A stretch of 41,428 bases of DNA from Parachlorella kessleri (GCA_001598975.1 BBXU01001576.1:1-41428), one strand, 5' to 3'. Positions 9,509-22,857 are shown, counted from the stretch's first letter. Notes: generated by a model from the sequence alone, not told the origin. Numbers and translations: made by a program.

Positions 9509-12500
9509 ATGTCGTTGCTTTATGATGACTATGGGCGACCGTACATCCTCATCAGGGTCAGTGCTGAGCGGAGAGAAGTGATCAGTGGATACGTATATCA
9601 TCCACGCGCTGCTAGCTCTTCCACAGCTAGACACAGCCTCATGCGCATGAGTGGCCATGATCAGGGACCGTGCATATGCAAGGGCTACTTCTTTTGTTGT
9701 ATGCCCTGCCATATCTCACAGAAAGGTCTGCTGCGCAGGAGCAAGAGAAGAAGTCGCGAGTAAAAGGCATCGAGGCTGTCAAGTCTAACATCCAGGCGGC
9801 CAAGGCTGTGTCCAGGGTGCTGCGGACCTCCTTGGGGCCCAAGGGCATGGACAAGCTGCTGCAGGGCCCTGATGGCGACATCGTCATAAGTGCGTCCCAG
9901 GTGGCACAGCCGGCAGCTCTTTATACTGGGCTGTCCTTCTATGCAGCTGTCCTCCCATACAGACGCCCAGGCCAGCTTTGACAAGTCCTTCTTAATATCA
10001 GCCCATATCAGGAATGCTGCTGCACTCTGGGCCAGGAGCCGCAGCGGCGCGAGCGGCAGCGGGAAGTAGCAACAAGCAACAGTGGCTACTGCTGTGTCCG
10101 CATCGGTTCAGCAGGAGGACCTGCGGACGGTAGCGTGTCTGGAGCAGGAGTAGCACTGCTGCGGCCGGATGTGGCACAACAGTTACTGCCCTGGCATATG
10201 CATCTCCTTTGATTTCTGGCTGTGGTCGGCATGGCGTCACTGGAGCCCAGTGGCTGCACATGAACCCGCCTAAGCTGACCTCATGCGCGCCTCCCTCTCT
10301 GCAGCCAATGATGGCGCCACCATTCTAGACCAGATGGAGGTTGAGAACCAGATAGGGAGGCTGCTGGTGGAGCTGTCAAAGTCCCAGGACAACGAGATTG
10401 GGGACGGGACCACGGGGGTAACGGTGCTGGCAGGAGCGCTGCTGGAGCAGGCAGAAGGGCTCCTTGATAGAGGCATCCACCCACTCAGGTGGGCGGAGGG
10501 GGCTGAATGGTGGAATTCTAGCTTGGGCATGGACCGCTGCTGGAGCAGGAAGAAGGGCTGACTCAATAGCCCAGCCGCTGCATTGGATGTGGGCCTGGAT
10601 GTTGATATTTCAACCGGCTCGCTTCTCTGACTGTTTCAGAGATAGAGCTCTGGTTGGGAAGAGTAGAGTCGAGCAGGAGGGCGAAGTCTTTGGTGAGCTG
10701 GCAGAGGGGCTGCTAGTCATGGGGGTGGGGGGTGCTTGGTGGCATTGTGATCGAGCTTTTTTTGCTCTGCGTTGTGCCTGCAGGATAGCGGAGGGCTACG
10801 AGATGGCCTGCCGCGTGGCTGTGCAGCGACTGGAGGAGATTGCCACCACGTTTGAGTTCAGCAAGGAGAACACCGAGCCCCTTGTGCGCACCTGCATGAC
10901 TACCTTGTCCTCCAAGATGTGAGCACGGGGGTCAGAGCCGGTTGAGCGGCAGGAGGCCGTGTGTTTGGATCTTGAGAGTTTCTGTCTGGAAAGAGTTAGG
11001 AAAGGATGCATCGGGGCCTTGTGGGGCACACCTTCATGACCCCAACCTCCCATGTTGGGTTGGACTGTTGCTTCTGGGTACCTCGATTGCAAAAGTAAGC
11101 GTGGCGCTGGGCCCTGTGGCTACATTTTCTGTGTTTGGCGCTACCCGACGCTGTGCTGTTGGGTGCTGTGTTTTGGCTCGGCGTGTTGGCTGGCTGCTCA
11201 TCTGGCCTCTTGGGCCACGTGTGGGCCGGGTCGATCTCAACTACCCCATTATGTTACACCGCTGTGCAAGTGTGGGAGAATTATTTTGGTGTCGCAACTT
11301 CGTATGCAGTACCTTGCATTTTTGCCCTGTCCCACCCTTGTGTCACCGAGCTACATTAGAAGGCACTTGCTGGGGCCCCTGGTGGAAATCCGATAAAGTG
11401 TGCTGGACCTCCTTCCTGCCAGCTACCTTTGCGATACGGTGCTGGCGGTGGAGCCCGCTGCTGAGAGATTGCCTCTGGCTGCTTTGCAGCGTGGGCCGCT
11501 GCAAGCGGAAGTTTGCGGAGATGTGTGTGAATGCGGTGCTGGCGGTGGCGGACCTTGAGCGCAAGGATGTGAACCTGGACCTCATCAAGGTTGGTAGACT
11601 TACGTAAGACTCTCTTCGTGGTGCTCGGTTGGCTATGAAGGTTTAGGGTTGATGCGAAGGTGCTGCCGTCCCTGGATGCAACTAGGAGGTGGTCACCTGG
11701 CTGATAGAGGTGGACGAGTGCGGAACGCGGTCATGGTATTGTAGGAATGTGGTGGATTTTACCAATGCCTGGTTGACGCCGGCATGGACAGTAATGCAAG
11801 CAGGGCAGCAAGGCGGTGTGGGGTAGATCTCCATGCCTAGTAGGGAAGTCTTCTGCGCGACTGTGCAAAGCATTCACTCTTCTGCTGGGCTTCTTGTTGT
11901 CATAGTAAGCAAGACCCGCTGGCTGCCACCATGCAGATGGATGGTAAGGTGGGCGGGCGGCTGGAAGACACAGAGTTGGTCTCCGGCATCGTGATCGACA
12001 AAGACATGAGTCACCCGCAGGTAAGCACTCGTACTGCACCAAGGAGCAACACATGCGGGGACTTGCTTGCTGTACTCCGCACCGATTTGGTGACCCCAGA
12101 ATTGTTGGAGGCCAGCCTATGCTGCTGTGGGCCGTGGCTTTGCCTGTCAAGGATGCTCCCCGCCCTGCCTTGCTTTGCCCCCTTACCAGGGGCCTCGCCA
12201 CAGACTGCATGCATGTGCGGTTTGTGTACATATTTCACCCAGCACTTAATGGGGCCTCCTTCCCTGGAATTTCAAGTGACAGGAAGGACCTTCCCTATTT
12301 GCAGATGCCCAAGCAGCTGGACAATGTGAAGATGGCTATCCTCACGTGTCCCTTTGAGCCACCCAAGCCCAAGACCAAGCACAAGGTGCGCCCCTGTGGG
12401 CAAACAGTGACCCTCCAGGGAGCGAGTGTGTGTGCTACTTTGAGATGCAGGGAGGCACCTGTGACTGACACACGCATAGGCAGAAGCGCTTGAGGTACAC

Positions 12501-15433
12501 GCTATTTGTCTACAGTGTGGCCCTGCGTGTTCGCTTCTCCCGGCTTGCTGGATAGACCCTTTTAATTCTCTACCAGCACTGCTCCCTGCTGTTGGTGACA
12601 TTGTGGCATTGGAGCACTTAAGTTTGGAATTGTGTGAGCGAAGTGTGGCCAGAAGCATGGAGCCTGCCGTGCTGCAGGTGGATATTGACACGGTGGAGAA
12701 ATTTGAGAGCCTGCGCGACGCAGAGAAGCAGTATTTCCTAGACATGGTGCAGCGCTGCAAGGACAGCGGAGCGGGGCTGGTCATCTGCCAATGGGGTGAG
12801 TCATGGGTATAGTCAGGATCGGCTGTGGCTGAGACACGCACTGACAATCGGTGGCTGTCACTGCAACGACCTGGCCGCTGTTCTTGTTGCTGGCAGGCAT
12901 GGGCGCACCCATATCAAACAAACAAAGCGCCCCCTGTGGGGAAGGACCCCAGACCAGACAGTGCTCTCACTTTAGTGCTCTTCTTGCCTGCCTACCCACA
13001 GGCTTTGATGATGAGGCCAACCACCTGCTGTTCCACAACAACCTGCCCGCTGTGCGCTGGGTGGGCGGTGTGGAGATCGAGCTGCTGGCCATCGCCACGG
13101 GCGCACGCATCATCCCGCGCTTCCAGGTGGGTGTGTGCGTGCCAATGTCTGGGGACGTGTATCGTCACAACAAGGGCTTGTGATTGGCGGGGTGGGGTTG
13201 GGCCTGCAGACTTTTCCACAGGCCAGACGGGTCCATGCGCCACATGGGTGATGGAAGGTGTGTGTCAGATGCTTGAAGATGCCACCTGGCCCGGGACTGT
13301 GGCGGGTCTCATGGCAGTGTATCCTGCTACATCTCTGCTAGCAAAACACATACCCAAGGCCATGCCCAAGATTTGCGCTTTGCACAGGATCCGTCTTGTG
13401 GTCTGCGAGGCATCTTCGTCTCCATCCCCTCGAGGCTGGGCTTCCTCTGACATTGTGCGGGATGTGTGGTTTTGTCTGCTGCCCGTCCCAAACTCCCAGG
13501 CACCCTTGCCGACTGTTCTCTGCTCCTCCCACATGCAGGAGCTGTCCCCGGAGAAGCTGGGCTTTGCCAAGAGCGTGCGGGAGATGAGCTTTGGCACGAC
13601 GCGGGACCGCATGCTAGTCATCGAGGGCGCGCCCAACAGCAGGGCAGTCACCATCTTTGTGCGCGGCGGCAACAAGATGGTGAGCAAGGAGCTGCTTGGG
13701 GGGAATGGTTGCTCTACCATTAGGCCCTGACAGTTTTGGTGCTCTGCGCCGCCGAAGTCGCTGCACCTGCTTGTCTGGTAGTTGAGACGCACAAGGCTTC
13801 TCAGGAGCCCGTGGGGTGCTTGTGGTGTAGGCCCCTAGCTCAGCTGCTAGCCGACATGGGTCCCTATCTCTAAGCCAGCTGAGGTGGCTGTTTACCCCTT
13901 TCCCTCATCCCTGATCTGTCAGGTGATCGAGGAGACCAAGCGGAGCTTGCACGATGCGCTGTGCGTTGCCCGGAATCTGGTGCGCGACAACAACATTGTG
14001 TATGGCGGCGGCGCGGCTGAGATGGCGTGCTCGCTTGCGGTCGAGGCAGCAGCAGACAAGGTGCGGCCTCGGTTTGTGTAAACCTACAGTATGGGCATGA
14101 GTGCTCAAGTGTGCCCGTGAGCATTGAGGCGCACAACCTTTAAAGCAGACAGGTGCCTGGAGGCTGGGCGCAAGGTTTCGGCCAGTGCAGGGAGCCAACT
14201 TGTCTGCCCAGCAGCAGCTGTGGCCATGGAGTGTGCATGGCATTCTGGGTGCGTCTTTGTGTTGGACCCCCTGCGTGCCGCCCTTCGGCTTCCTGGGTTG
14301 GTTCCTAAGCTGGGCTCAGCAAGCCTGCCGTTTCATTATGGTGAACCGAATTGTACAGGGGCTTGGCCCGGAGGTTCCTGGCAATTATAACTGGGTTTTA
14401 TCTAGTGCATCCACACCGATGTTGGAAGTTAGTTGATGGATCTGCAGGTGCCTGGTGTGGAGCAGTACGCCATGCGTGCCTTTGCTGATGCGCTGGATAT
14501 CGTGCCCCTGTCACTGGCGGAGAACTCGGGCCTGGCCCCCATTGAGAGCTTGACTGAGGTGAGGAGGAGGTGCTGACAGGGGCGGGTGGTGTGAGTGTGA
14601 CCACAGGGCCGGGTGGTGAGGGCAGCGGCGGTCCCCCTTTGGGCGCTTGGCAGTCGTGAGGATGGTGTGCAAGGGGCGCAAGGTCAGACGCACCCTAGTG
14701 CGCCAGATGAAGTACGCATTGTTGCCTTCATGGCTTGCCTCGGATTTTACCTCTTCCCGTTCCTAGTGTGACTGGCCCTGCCATGGCCGCCCCTGATTGG
14801 AGCTGGATTGGAGACAGGGCCAAGAGCAACCTCAGGTTCTGCTGGCTAGCCTGCGTGCTCACCCGCCAGCAGTACTCAACAACCCTTCAACTCCACAAGG
14901 GGCTTGGCATTGGCGCAGGTCAAGACGCGGCAGATGAAGGAGGGCAACCCCTACCTGGGCATCGACTGCAACGATGTGGGCACGCACGACATGCGGGAGC
15001 AGAACGTGTTTGAGACGCTTATTGGCAAGAAGCAGCAGCTGGTCCTGGCCACACAGGTAGGCAGACAGCGTGGTTGGACAAAGAGCCTGGTTATTGCTTG
15101 TCTGGCAGTGGGGGCACGGTCGTGGGGTGGTTGGGCAAGCAATGGTTACAGCTGATCCTGGACACATGGCGATTTTAAGGCCTCCAGTCTCCCTGTCCCT
15201 TGTGTGCTGACGATGGCAGTGGCAGAAGAGTCCTTGCACCGCCCTGGTTTCCATTTTTCTCAAAGGGAGCAGAAGGGACAGAGCAGGGTCTTGGTACAAG
15301 CCTGCCTCGATGCGTCCACAGCGGAGGGGGAAGGGACGCAAGAAACACTGAAGCTCACGTCCCTTATGCCGTGCAGGTTTGCAGGATGATCCTAAAGATC
15401 GACGACGTGATGAAGCCCATGAGTTATGAATGA
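9509..15433 (+). CDS. CCT5: T-complex chaperonin epsilon subunit
   Basis: Fourteen exons: 9509-9556, 9739-9889, 10305-10488, 10784-10918, 11490-11589, 11937-12020, 12305-12385, 12678-12795, 13002-13126, 13539-13679, 13923-14060, 14448-14558, 14919-15056, 15377-15433. They sum to 1611 nt, 536 aa, the usual length of CCT5. All junctions are GT-AG with matching phase. The protein is one subunit of the eight-member cytosolic chaperonin ring that folds actin, tubulin and other proteins using ATP. Visible hallmarks: the epsilon-type start [31 protein letters not shown], the nucleotide-binding GDGTTG at residues 99-104, [34 protein letters not shown] and the C-terminal [10 protein letters not shown]. 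The epsilon-specific [13 protein letters not shown] and [11 protein letters not shown] segments distinguish it from other CCT subunits. The ATG is the first in frame and matches the family start. The last codons (MKPMSYE) are variable in the family. No damage is seen. Confidence 0.96.
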
Positions 15434-16539
15434 CTAATCGCTGGCCTGTGCCGTCCTTGGGATGGCGGTGGCGGGAGGATTCAGTCATACAGCAGACTGC
15501 TGCCCCAGCAATGCTGCCATCTGATGGCAGGGGCTGGGAAATAGGAGGGTGGTATATGATGCATATGTTACAGTGGGTTGAGTTCTGGGTATGGTGCACA
15601 GCCCAAGGTCCCACCTGGGTAGTGTCAACTGCCTCAACTGCTCAAACGGGGCATAGGGTGAGCTACCGACTAGGGGCGGACACAACATGCGTAGCCTGAC
15701 AACAGCACACCTGTGAGGGGCTTGTAATGGCGGACAAAGACCACCATGAACCAGACATAATAAAATTAGAGCACCGCACGCACGGCACGGCATGGCGGGT
15801 GGCATGATCTCTTGCGGGGAAAAGCAACAGGCTTGGGCGAAGAGTAGTTTCGCTGCAAGTCAACCAACCAAGAGCTCAAATAGAGCAGCACATTGCAGCG
15901 CTTGGGACCACGAACAGTTCACCCATGCAAGCAGGTCATTCAAAGTCCAAAAACATTTATCACCGACGCGTCCACACCCACCCTGGGGAAAAGATGAGCA
16001 AGAAACGAAAGTCGCCGTTAGCCAGAATGGAGCAAAGTGCCCACGACAGCACCTGTGCACTGTACAGTGTGACATACAAGTACTTCACAGTCTTGGTGGG
16101 CAAAGGGGGTATCCGGGAAACCCTGGCAACAGGGGTCCTGAGCCGAAATAAGCTAGTTTGGTGAGCAACACAGCGAGCGGCTGTTATTCAGCTCAACCTT
16201 GCCTGGCGGTGGCCTGTGCCAACCTGACTGGCTCTCGCTAGCATCGTACTACGAATAGCTCTTATAGTACAACCTAACAGAAACACTGGGGCGCCCACAC
16301 ATTGTTCCTACCTCACGCGTATGCCCGCAGCGAGCAGCAAATTTCTAGATACCAAGGAGTAAGCACCCGCAGAGAGCAGCACATCTTCTGCTTCTGGCAC
16401 GTATAAAGGAGTAAGCAACCCATGGAGCAGCCACCATGGGGCTGCTCATAAAGATATGTGTTGGCCCATCCGACCTCAAGTTCTGCTTGTCCGCATCCGG
16501 TCAGCATCAGTGTGGTGCGGTGTGAAGCCCGTGCGCCAC
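15434..16539. other. Convergent 3' region of CCT5 and GCVT
   Basis: About 1.1 kb lies between two stops facing each other. It should consist of the two 3' UTRs. Nothing coding is recognisable. A TGTAA for CCT5 is annotated; I saw no equally well placed TTACA for GCVT in the first 300 nt. Confidence 0.55.
15723..15727 (+). terminator. TGTAA polyadenylation-type signal after CCT5
   Basis: TGTAA lies about 290 nt beyond the CCT5 stop, a plausible distance for a green-algal 3' UTR. Support is position and motif only. Confidence 0.35.
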
Positions 16540-19500
16540 TCAAGCTGCGATCAACTCCCTGACTGGCAGGGTCACCTGGGGTGCCTTGTGGTACCGTGTC
16601 AGCAGGAAAGGCATCTTGGCCACGGTGGCTTCCTGCGGCCTGCCATGCACCACTACGCTGAGGGGTGTGCCCGCTTTGGCAAACGTCTTGTCCACATACC
16701 TGCAGGTACACAAATGCAAGGGGTGAGTCACTACACCCTGCCACTACAAGGGGGTGTGCGTAGAGCTGGAGGTGGTAGCATCTGTCATGTGCAGATACAA
16801 GCAACGGCATGTCAGGTCTCAGCATGTCAGGTCTCATGTTGGAGGATGTGCATGGCTGTGCTCACGAAAGCTGACAAGCGGGAAGGAGTGATCCCATGCA
16901 TGCAGCAGGGTGGTGACCCTTCTGGCCAACTCATGCCGGGGCAACTTGCTTAACAGCAGGCACCATTTCGCCCTCACAGCAAAGCCAGGCACCTCTCCGC
17001 CAAGGCTACAAACACATGCCGCCCCCGGCCCCCAGCCCCCCAGACACCAGCCAGTCCTGTGCCCGGCCCCACGTCCACCCGACTCACCCCATCGCGATGT
17101 TCCTTTGCAGACAGGGGGAGAAGGCGCCGCTAGTGATCTTGCCCACCCTCTGACCCTCAGGGGTCAGCACCTCTGAGTGCTCGTGGGCGGGGTCTGACCC
17201 ATCCGTCACAAGGCCCATTCGGCGGATTGAGACACCCTCGGCCAGCTGCCGTCTGATAACCTGTGCGGAGGGCACATGAGACAAGAGGCCATTATGGTTT
17301 TGCAGGTGTGCTCTGCTGCTGTCGCTGTTCTGATGAAGCACTGGGGACAGATGCAGGCACCTGGCATAACCCGATTTCTAGCCCCAGGTGGGTGCTACCT
17401 TGTCCTAAGCTATGCTGTGCATGCCCCAAACGCACAAAACACCCTCTGCCTGTTTGTTATTCAGCCTGGCAGGTGCTTATGCTCGCATGCATTGAACCCG
17501 GGACCCATCCAGGATGCACTATGCCACTGGTGACCTCTCCTCCATCAAGGCAACCTCCTCCAAAGGCAAGCTCCCCATCCGCCTGTTGAACCACGGTCAG
17601 GCCACCTCACAGGTCGGTGGTGAGGCAGTGCCCTCTCCCCTGCTACTAGACTTTAACGGTATGACACCAGCACTCCCACGCACCTCGCCTCCCAGGAAGT
17701 CAAAGCGCTCCCGCCTGCGCTTGCCCACGGTCCAGCCCAGCCCAGCCTCAATGGGTGTGACGTCCTCTGTCAGGTCGCTGCCTGCACCCAAACCCGCACG
17801 CATGACCATGAGTTGCACCACTTAAGGAGCTGCCATGGGCAGGCTGGATCTTTACGACTGCGTGTTCTACACTACACACCCTCGTCATAGTAGTCCCCTC
17901 ACCATGACAGCTGGCTAAGGTGACCCACAATTGCACACCCATGGTCAGCAAGCTGGCTTGTCTTGAGCTCCTGGCCCCTTTGGGGGCAGCTAGCACCTCC
18001 CAAGGGGGCGTCTGGAGCCAGCCACAAGGTGCCCCCAGCCATGCGACACACTCCCAGCTGTCAGAGCTTGTCCCCAGGCCAGCGCTAGTGTGGGGCAACC
18101 TAGGTTACCACTCGCAGAAGACAGCTCAGGTGTTGTACTAGTTAGCCACCAGCCTGCTCACCATAGCGGCACAGGCCGGCCTCAAGCCGCAGCGAGTACC
18201 TTGCAGCCATCCCACACAGCCGCACCCGCTCGTCACCCAGCAGCGCAGCAGCCAGGCCAACAGCCATGTCACTGGGTACTGAGATCTCAAAGCCGTCTTC
18301 TCCAGTGTACCTGCGGAAAGAGGGCATCACACACAAGATATGGCATGCGTTTGCAAGAAACGATTTCTTTAGAAATACCAGCAGGCATTGAGGGCATGAG
18401 GCGGGCCCAGCTCAGGTTGCAGCAGGGATAGCATGTAGCACAACTAGACAGCTGGCAGCAGCGCCGGCAGTGCAGCACGCCAAGTCCCAGCGCAGTGCTG
18501 CACAGCGCAGCGCAGCACGACACTCACCCAGTGCGAGTCATGAGGCAGGGGATGCCCCTGATGTCAGCCTTGAGGAACTGGTTGAAGTACACATTGTCCA
18601 GGTCTTGCTCCATGTAGCGCTGCAGTGCACGGGCGGCCTGGGGCCCTTGTAGTGCCAGCAGGGCACGGTCGTCATGCACAGTCATGCGCACATCGCCCTG
18701 CAGGGGTTAACAAGTGGGGCAGAGGTGATGTAAGGCAGGTACTGAGCTATAGAAGGAGGTGTTGGGGAATGGAGGCAAGCGCAGGAAGCCATCCCTTGGG
18801 CACCTGGCTGCTGACAGCGTGGTCCGGCCAACGTGGCAATGCTTGCACCAGATACCCGTATCCGCAAAGGCCTATCGTCAATGCACATAAACATGAAGTG
18901 GAAACCCAGCATAGCCCCTGACAGCTACCTGCCCTACTCCACCTCCCACAACCCAACGCACCTTGTAGCCTGCCAGCTGGCGTCCCAAGTGCGCCAGGTC
19001 CTTGTCACGGCACCCAGCATTGACCACCAGGAAGAGTTCATCGTCAGCCACACGAGTCACCACGGTGTCATCGATGATGCCGCCCCGCTCGTTGGTGAAC
19101 ATGCTCAGGCAGCTGCTGCCATTGGCCAGGCCAGCGATGTCGCTCACAACCAAGCGCTCCAGGAAGGGTATGGCGTCCCGTCCCTGCAGGGATGGAAGAC
19201 AGGCGGGAAGGGCGTCGTCAGCACCATGACAAGACAGCTGCACAACAACAGGGGTCGATCACCAGGAGGCGCATGCCATGGGAGATGGCCTTGTCGAGCA
19301 TGCATGCCAGCTTCCCCTAGGGGCCAGGCTGGCCCTGGGGTGTGCACTATCCTAGCCAGGAAGGTCAAGAGTCCCAGCCCACCCTGAAAGCGGTGCGTCG
19401 TGCTGGAGTTGACAGACCTTGCCTCACCTTTAGTGTGAAGCTGCAAGCGTGGGAGACGTCGAAGAGGGAGGCACTGGTGCGGCAGTGCGAGGCGGCTTCC

Positions 19501-20036
19501 ATGATGCTGTCTTGGTAGTGGTAGGGCATGGTCCAGCCTCCCCAAGGCACCATCTTGCCTACAAAGCACAAGGCAGGATTACGGGGATGCTTGACACATA
19601 ATGCTTGGCCTGTTTGGCATGAAGGCCAGCTCAATTCCTGCAAGGGTTAACCCTTGCAAGTTGCATTTCTGCTAGGGTTTACCTGGATACCCATGATGCT
19701 GTGCCACGCACTCTCCTTGCTCAGGACAGGTGCTTTTGGAAGATCAGCAGTGCTTGGATGAGGGAGCACGTAAGCACAACAGTGATGGGCACCCACGCAA
19801 TACCAAGTACACTTTTGGAACGCCTGCCAGTGCTCACCACCACGTTCCAAGTGGAAGTTATACAGCGGAGTCTTCTTGAGGCTTGCGGCTGCGCTGTCCT
19901 CAGCATAAGCCTGAGCAATCCGTGTTACCAACAGGGAGGCCGCAGCGTTTGCCTCGGATAGGGGGCTGGCAGTCCGCAGACTGCTGGCGGCCCGGCCCAG
20001 GCCCCTGAGCAAAGTGGCGGCGCTGGCTGGCCTCAT
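16540..20036 (-). CDS. GCVT: Aminomethyltransferase, glycine cleavage T-protein
   Basis: Eight exons: 19838-20036, 19428-19558, 18962-19183, 18528-18697, 18162-18310, 17684-17781, 17088-17260, 16540-16699 (1302 nt, 433 aa). All phases match. The T-protein takes the aminomethyl group from lipoylated H-protein and passes the one-carbon unit to tetrahydrofolate, releasing ammonia, in mitochondria; in photosynthetic cells this is the photorespiratory glycine decarboxylase. The first 50 or so residues are Ala/Ser/Arg-rich with almost no acidic residues at the start ([18 protein letters not shown]), as in a mitochondrial transit peptide. Family landmarks: [103 protein letters not shown] and a C-terminal ATVAKMPF. 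Oddity: the usual ARDSLR is ARYSLR at residue 279 (TAC for GAC). The upstream neighbour is divergent. Confidence 0.95.
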
Positions 20037-20752
20037 GAGGACGGTGAGCCAGGTGAAGTTGTGGCAGCAACTGAAGTTTGCGGAGCCTCCCTCTGCTGCA
20101 GCACGAACTTGTGGACGAAGGATGGTCCCGCGCCATGGTACTTGCGAGTACCAATGGTATGTCAGAAGGCGGTTTCGCACGCGTTTTCATGGTACAGTAC
20201 CACCCTCCTCAGGTCTCAAAAACCGCAAACCGTTCGTAGTGCCACGGTTGTAGATGACATTCTGCTCAGTCCTTCCCTGGAGGTCTTCGTATATACTATC
20301 GGCGCCCCCCACCTGCTTGAGGTATAGCTTACAGGTGAGGTACCAACCTGGCAGGAAGCAGAACCTTCGTCGTCAGGCCGGCCTTGCTAGCTGTGCAAGT
20401 TTTTAGTGAGTCTTGGAAAGGGTTCCGGATCCCGACCACAGTTGGGTGCTGTTTCTGCTGCCATGACCAGGCAGCTTCGTTTGTGCCTTCGCTGCCTTGG
20501 TACCAAGTAAGCCCTGGGAGCAAAGCCGGGATCGGGTGCCCTTCTGGGGCACGGCGCTTACACCGCTGCCTCGCCAGTCAGTGGCGCCGCAGCGTGTTAT
20601 TGACGCTGGTCCAGACCGGGCCTCCAGGGTACAGCTATCCTGGGGTATGGACAGGCACAGGTCCTAGTCAGGGCAGGGGCATCCTGACTGCCTTGTCACC
20701 ACTCTACAAAATTGTGGTCCCTACCTGCCCTGCAGGCCTGTCGGGACAACAG
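20037..20752. other. Region upstream of GCVT and of the small Cys-rich ORF
   Basis: About 0.7 kb, presumably containing the GCVT promoter (minus) and possibly upstream exons of the tentative plus-strand gene. One candidate exon start is the ATG near 20462, which runs to a GTAAGC donor at about 20506, but I could not link it in phase with confidence. Confidence 0.4.
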
Positions 20753-21761
20753 ATGACATCAATGGCTACATCACCAGCAGGTCAGGTGCCCTCTGCTCTG
20801 AGGCACGTGCTGCGGGAGGAGGGCAGGGCTCAGCAGAAGGCCGTCCTCCAGTCGGTGTTTGCCAAGACCATGCCCAGCTGTGCACCAGACACCCCTGTCA
20901 GTGCCGGAAAGACCAAGGGGCTGACCCGTAGTGTCACCAAGGTGCGTGCTGGTGCAGCTGGCCACATCGGGGAGGATTGACCTGTGATCCAAGCTTCTCC
21001 TCTGGCTAGAGCAGCCTGGGTGTGACCAGACTTTTGAGACATGAGGACCTGCACAAACAGCAGCGTGTATGCATCGAATTGTGCATGCAGCACTTAAAGA
21101 CAAACAGGGCTTGCTGTTGGCTGGGTATGCTGAAGGCTGGAGCCCAGGACGAGTCGCCTGATGCATGCAGCAATGCACCGGTGTAGGCTGGGCATGCTAT
21201 TGCCGACGACCCTTTGGTAACTCTTGGCCAGCCAGGCTAGACAGTAAGGGATATATTGTTGTGCGCAGGAAGCCTATGATGAGTGGGACTACGTGGGCAG
21301 AGCATGCTGCGGGCACGACTCTCTCTCCAGTGCTGCTGAGGTAAGCCAGAATGCCCTCATGGTGCCAGCAGTGGCGTCCCTGTGCTAGAGGTGCACAAGA
21401 CAAGCTTGTTCCGAAGGTTGAACTCAAGAAAATAGTGCAGTATGCTTAGCCTCCGGGGAAATATATGCAAAGGAGGCACCCTGCCTTTGGGGATGAAAGC
21501 TCTGTGCAAAGGTGTGCCTCTGAGTGCTGGGGTGCAAGCATGGAGCGCACTTGTGCTGTAATGGCACATTGTCACCCTCTGAGAGGTTCTTCTCAGCCAG
21601 CAACCTTCAAGGCTTGGTTGGTGCTTGCCTTGCCTTGTCTGCAAGGCTTTCACTCCCAGGGGCAGCGTGCTGACTTGGGAAAATTTCCGGCTTGTGTGCA
21701 GGGCTCGTATGTCCCGCTGGACTGCGCTTCATGGGAGGGCAGGTGCTGTGGACCATGCTGA
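20753..21761 (+). CDS. Tentative small Cys-rich hypothetical protein
   Basis: Three open segments join in phase 0: 20753-20941, 21269-21340 and 21702-21761 (321 nt, 106 aa). The donors are GTGCGT and GTAAGC, and the acceptors are TGTGCGCAG and TTGTGTGCAG. The first part is basic and helical-looking (SALRHVLREEGRAQQKA); the remainder is acidic and aromatic (EAYDEWDYVGR) and ends with paired cysteines (RACCGH, RCCGPC). An acceptor just upstream of the chosen ATG (CCTGCAG ending at 20735) means the true start may lie in an earlier exon. I do not recognise the family. Three consistent phase-0 junctions favour a real gene, but short open stretches are common in DNA of this composition. Confidence 0.35.
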
Positions 21762-22857
21762 GAACGCTGAGTGTGATACGAAGTGGCAGCCGGTGAGATG
21801 AGAGCTAAGCAGCTCCTAACTTGTGGGTTACAGGAGAGGAGGTAACCCCGTTGGGATGCAAGCTATTATCCGGGGGGTTTGTTTTGTAGGATGTCTGGAT
21901 GTAGGATGTCTGTGGCTAGCTAGGTAGGAGGCGATTGTGGGTGGCACTAGGTTAACTTCGTAGGTTGGCAAGGCAGCATAGTGCTGTCTGGTCAGAGATA
22001 TGGACTGCAACCCGGGTATGTTGCCGCGAGTCCCCACAGGTGGGGCCAACTGGGGCTATCAACGGGATGTTGCATGTTTGAGTGGAAAGTAGCAGTGAAC
22101 TGTTTCTGCAAGCTTATACAGGACAATAAGGAAGCCCCCGGGCCCTTTGCTTGGCCCCGGGGCTTGCTGGTTCTGTTGGGTGCCACAACCGCTTTGGGCC
22201 TGGTTGGACTTCAAGACTGCTTGGGTTACTGTCCACACAGTTTCGGGTTGGTTGCATGGAATCAGAGTCTGTTGCATGTGAGTGTTCGATATCCAAGCCG
22301 CACGGATTAGTGTTGCTGTAAGACTGATGTGTGCCTGTGTATCATCTGGGTGTGTTGTAAGCTATGCGTCTTGTCAAGAATTTCCTCTTGGTTTGTGACT
22401 GTACTTCCTTGGCTCAGCCTTTCGCCCATACATGCTGGACAGTGCGATCCAAGAGCATGATATGGGGCCGGTGTCTTGAGATTGGTGTGCCTGTAAATAT
22501 GTGCCGCCAAATCCTGCTCACTAAACGTGTGTGATTGCTCCAGACTTGGGGAGTTACAAAGCATATGCATGTATGTTACGACACTCCATCAAGCCAAGCT
22601 ACCTCTTCAAATGGAAGAAATGACGGGATTGCAACAATTACGTGAGCAACTGGCAGCTGCTACAACACAGCTGAGCCACTCTCTGTTGCCCGGATGGTAC
22701 GCCACTTGCTTACCCCACTACGCTCCTTGTCAGGCGATACGTGCAGAGTTATCTGGAGCAGGGCCCATGCCTACACCGGTGCCCGTTACGACCTACAATC
22801 AATATACAACCCGGGAAGCAAACAGCAACACATAGCCGCCAGTTGTCCGTAGTGAGG
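21762..22857. other. Intergenic stretch left of NECAP
   Basis: No supported gene. The right end is the 3' UTR of NECAP (minus strand); a TTACA (TGTAA on the minus strand) at 22554-22558, 300 nt past its stop, is a possible poly(A) signal. Remaining open frames are short and mutually overlapping. Confidence 0.5.

Noticed and set aside
11034..11607. Plus- and minus-strand frames inside CCT5 intron 4
   Set aside because: Only the last 100 nt (11490-11589) encode conserved CCT5 sequence. The remainder has no recognisable content.
12825..13730. 301-codon plus-strand open frame
   Set aside because: It lies in a different frame from CCT5 exons 9 and 10, which splice cleanly to a conserved protein; most of it is intron or out-of-frame exon.
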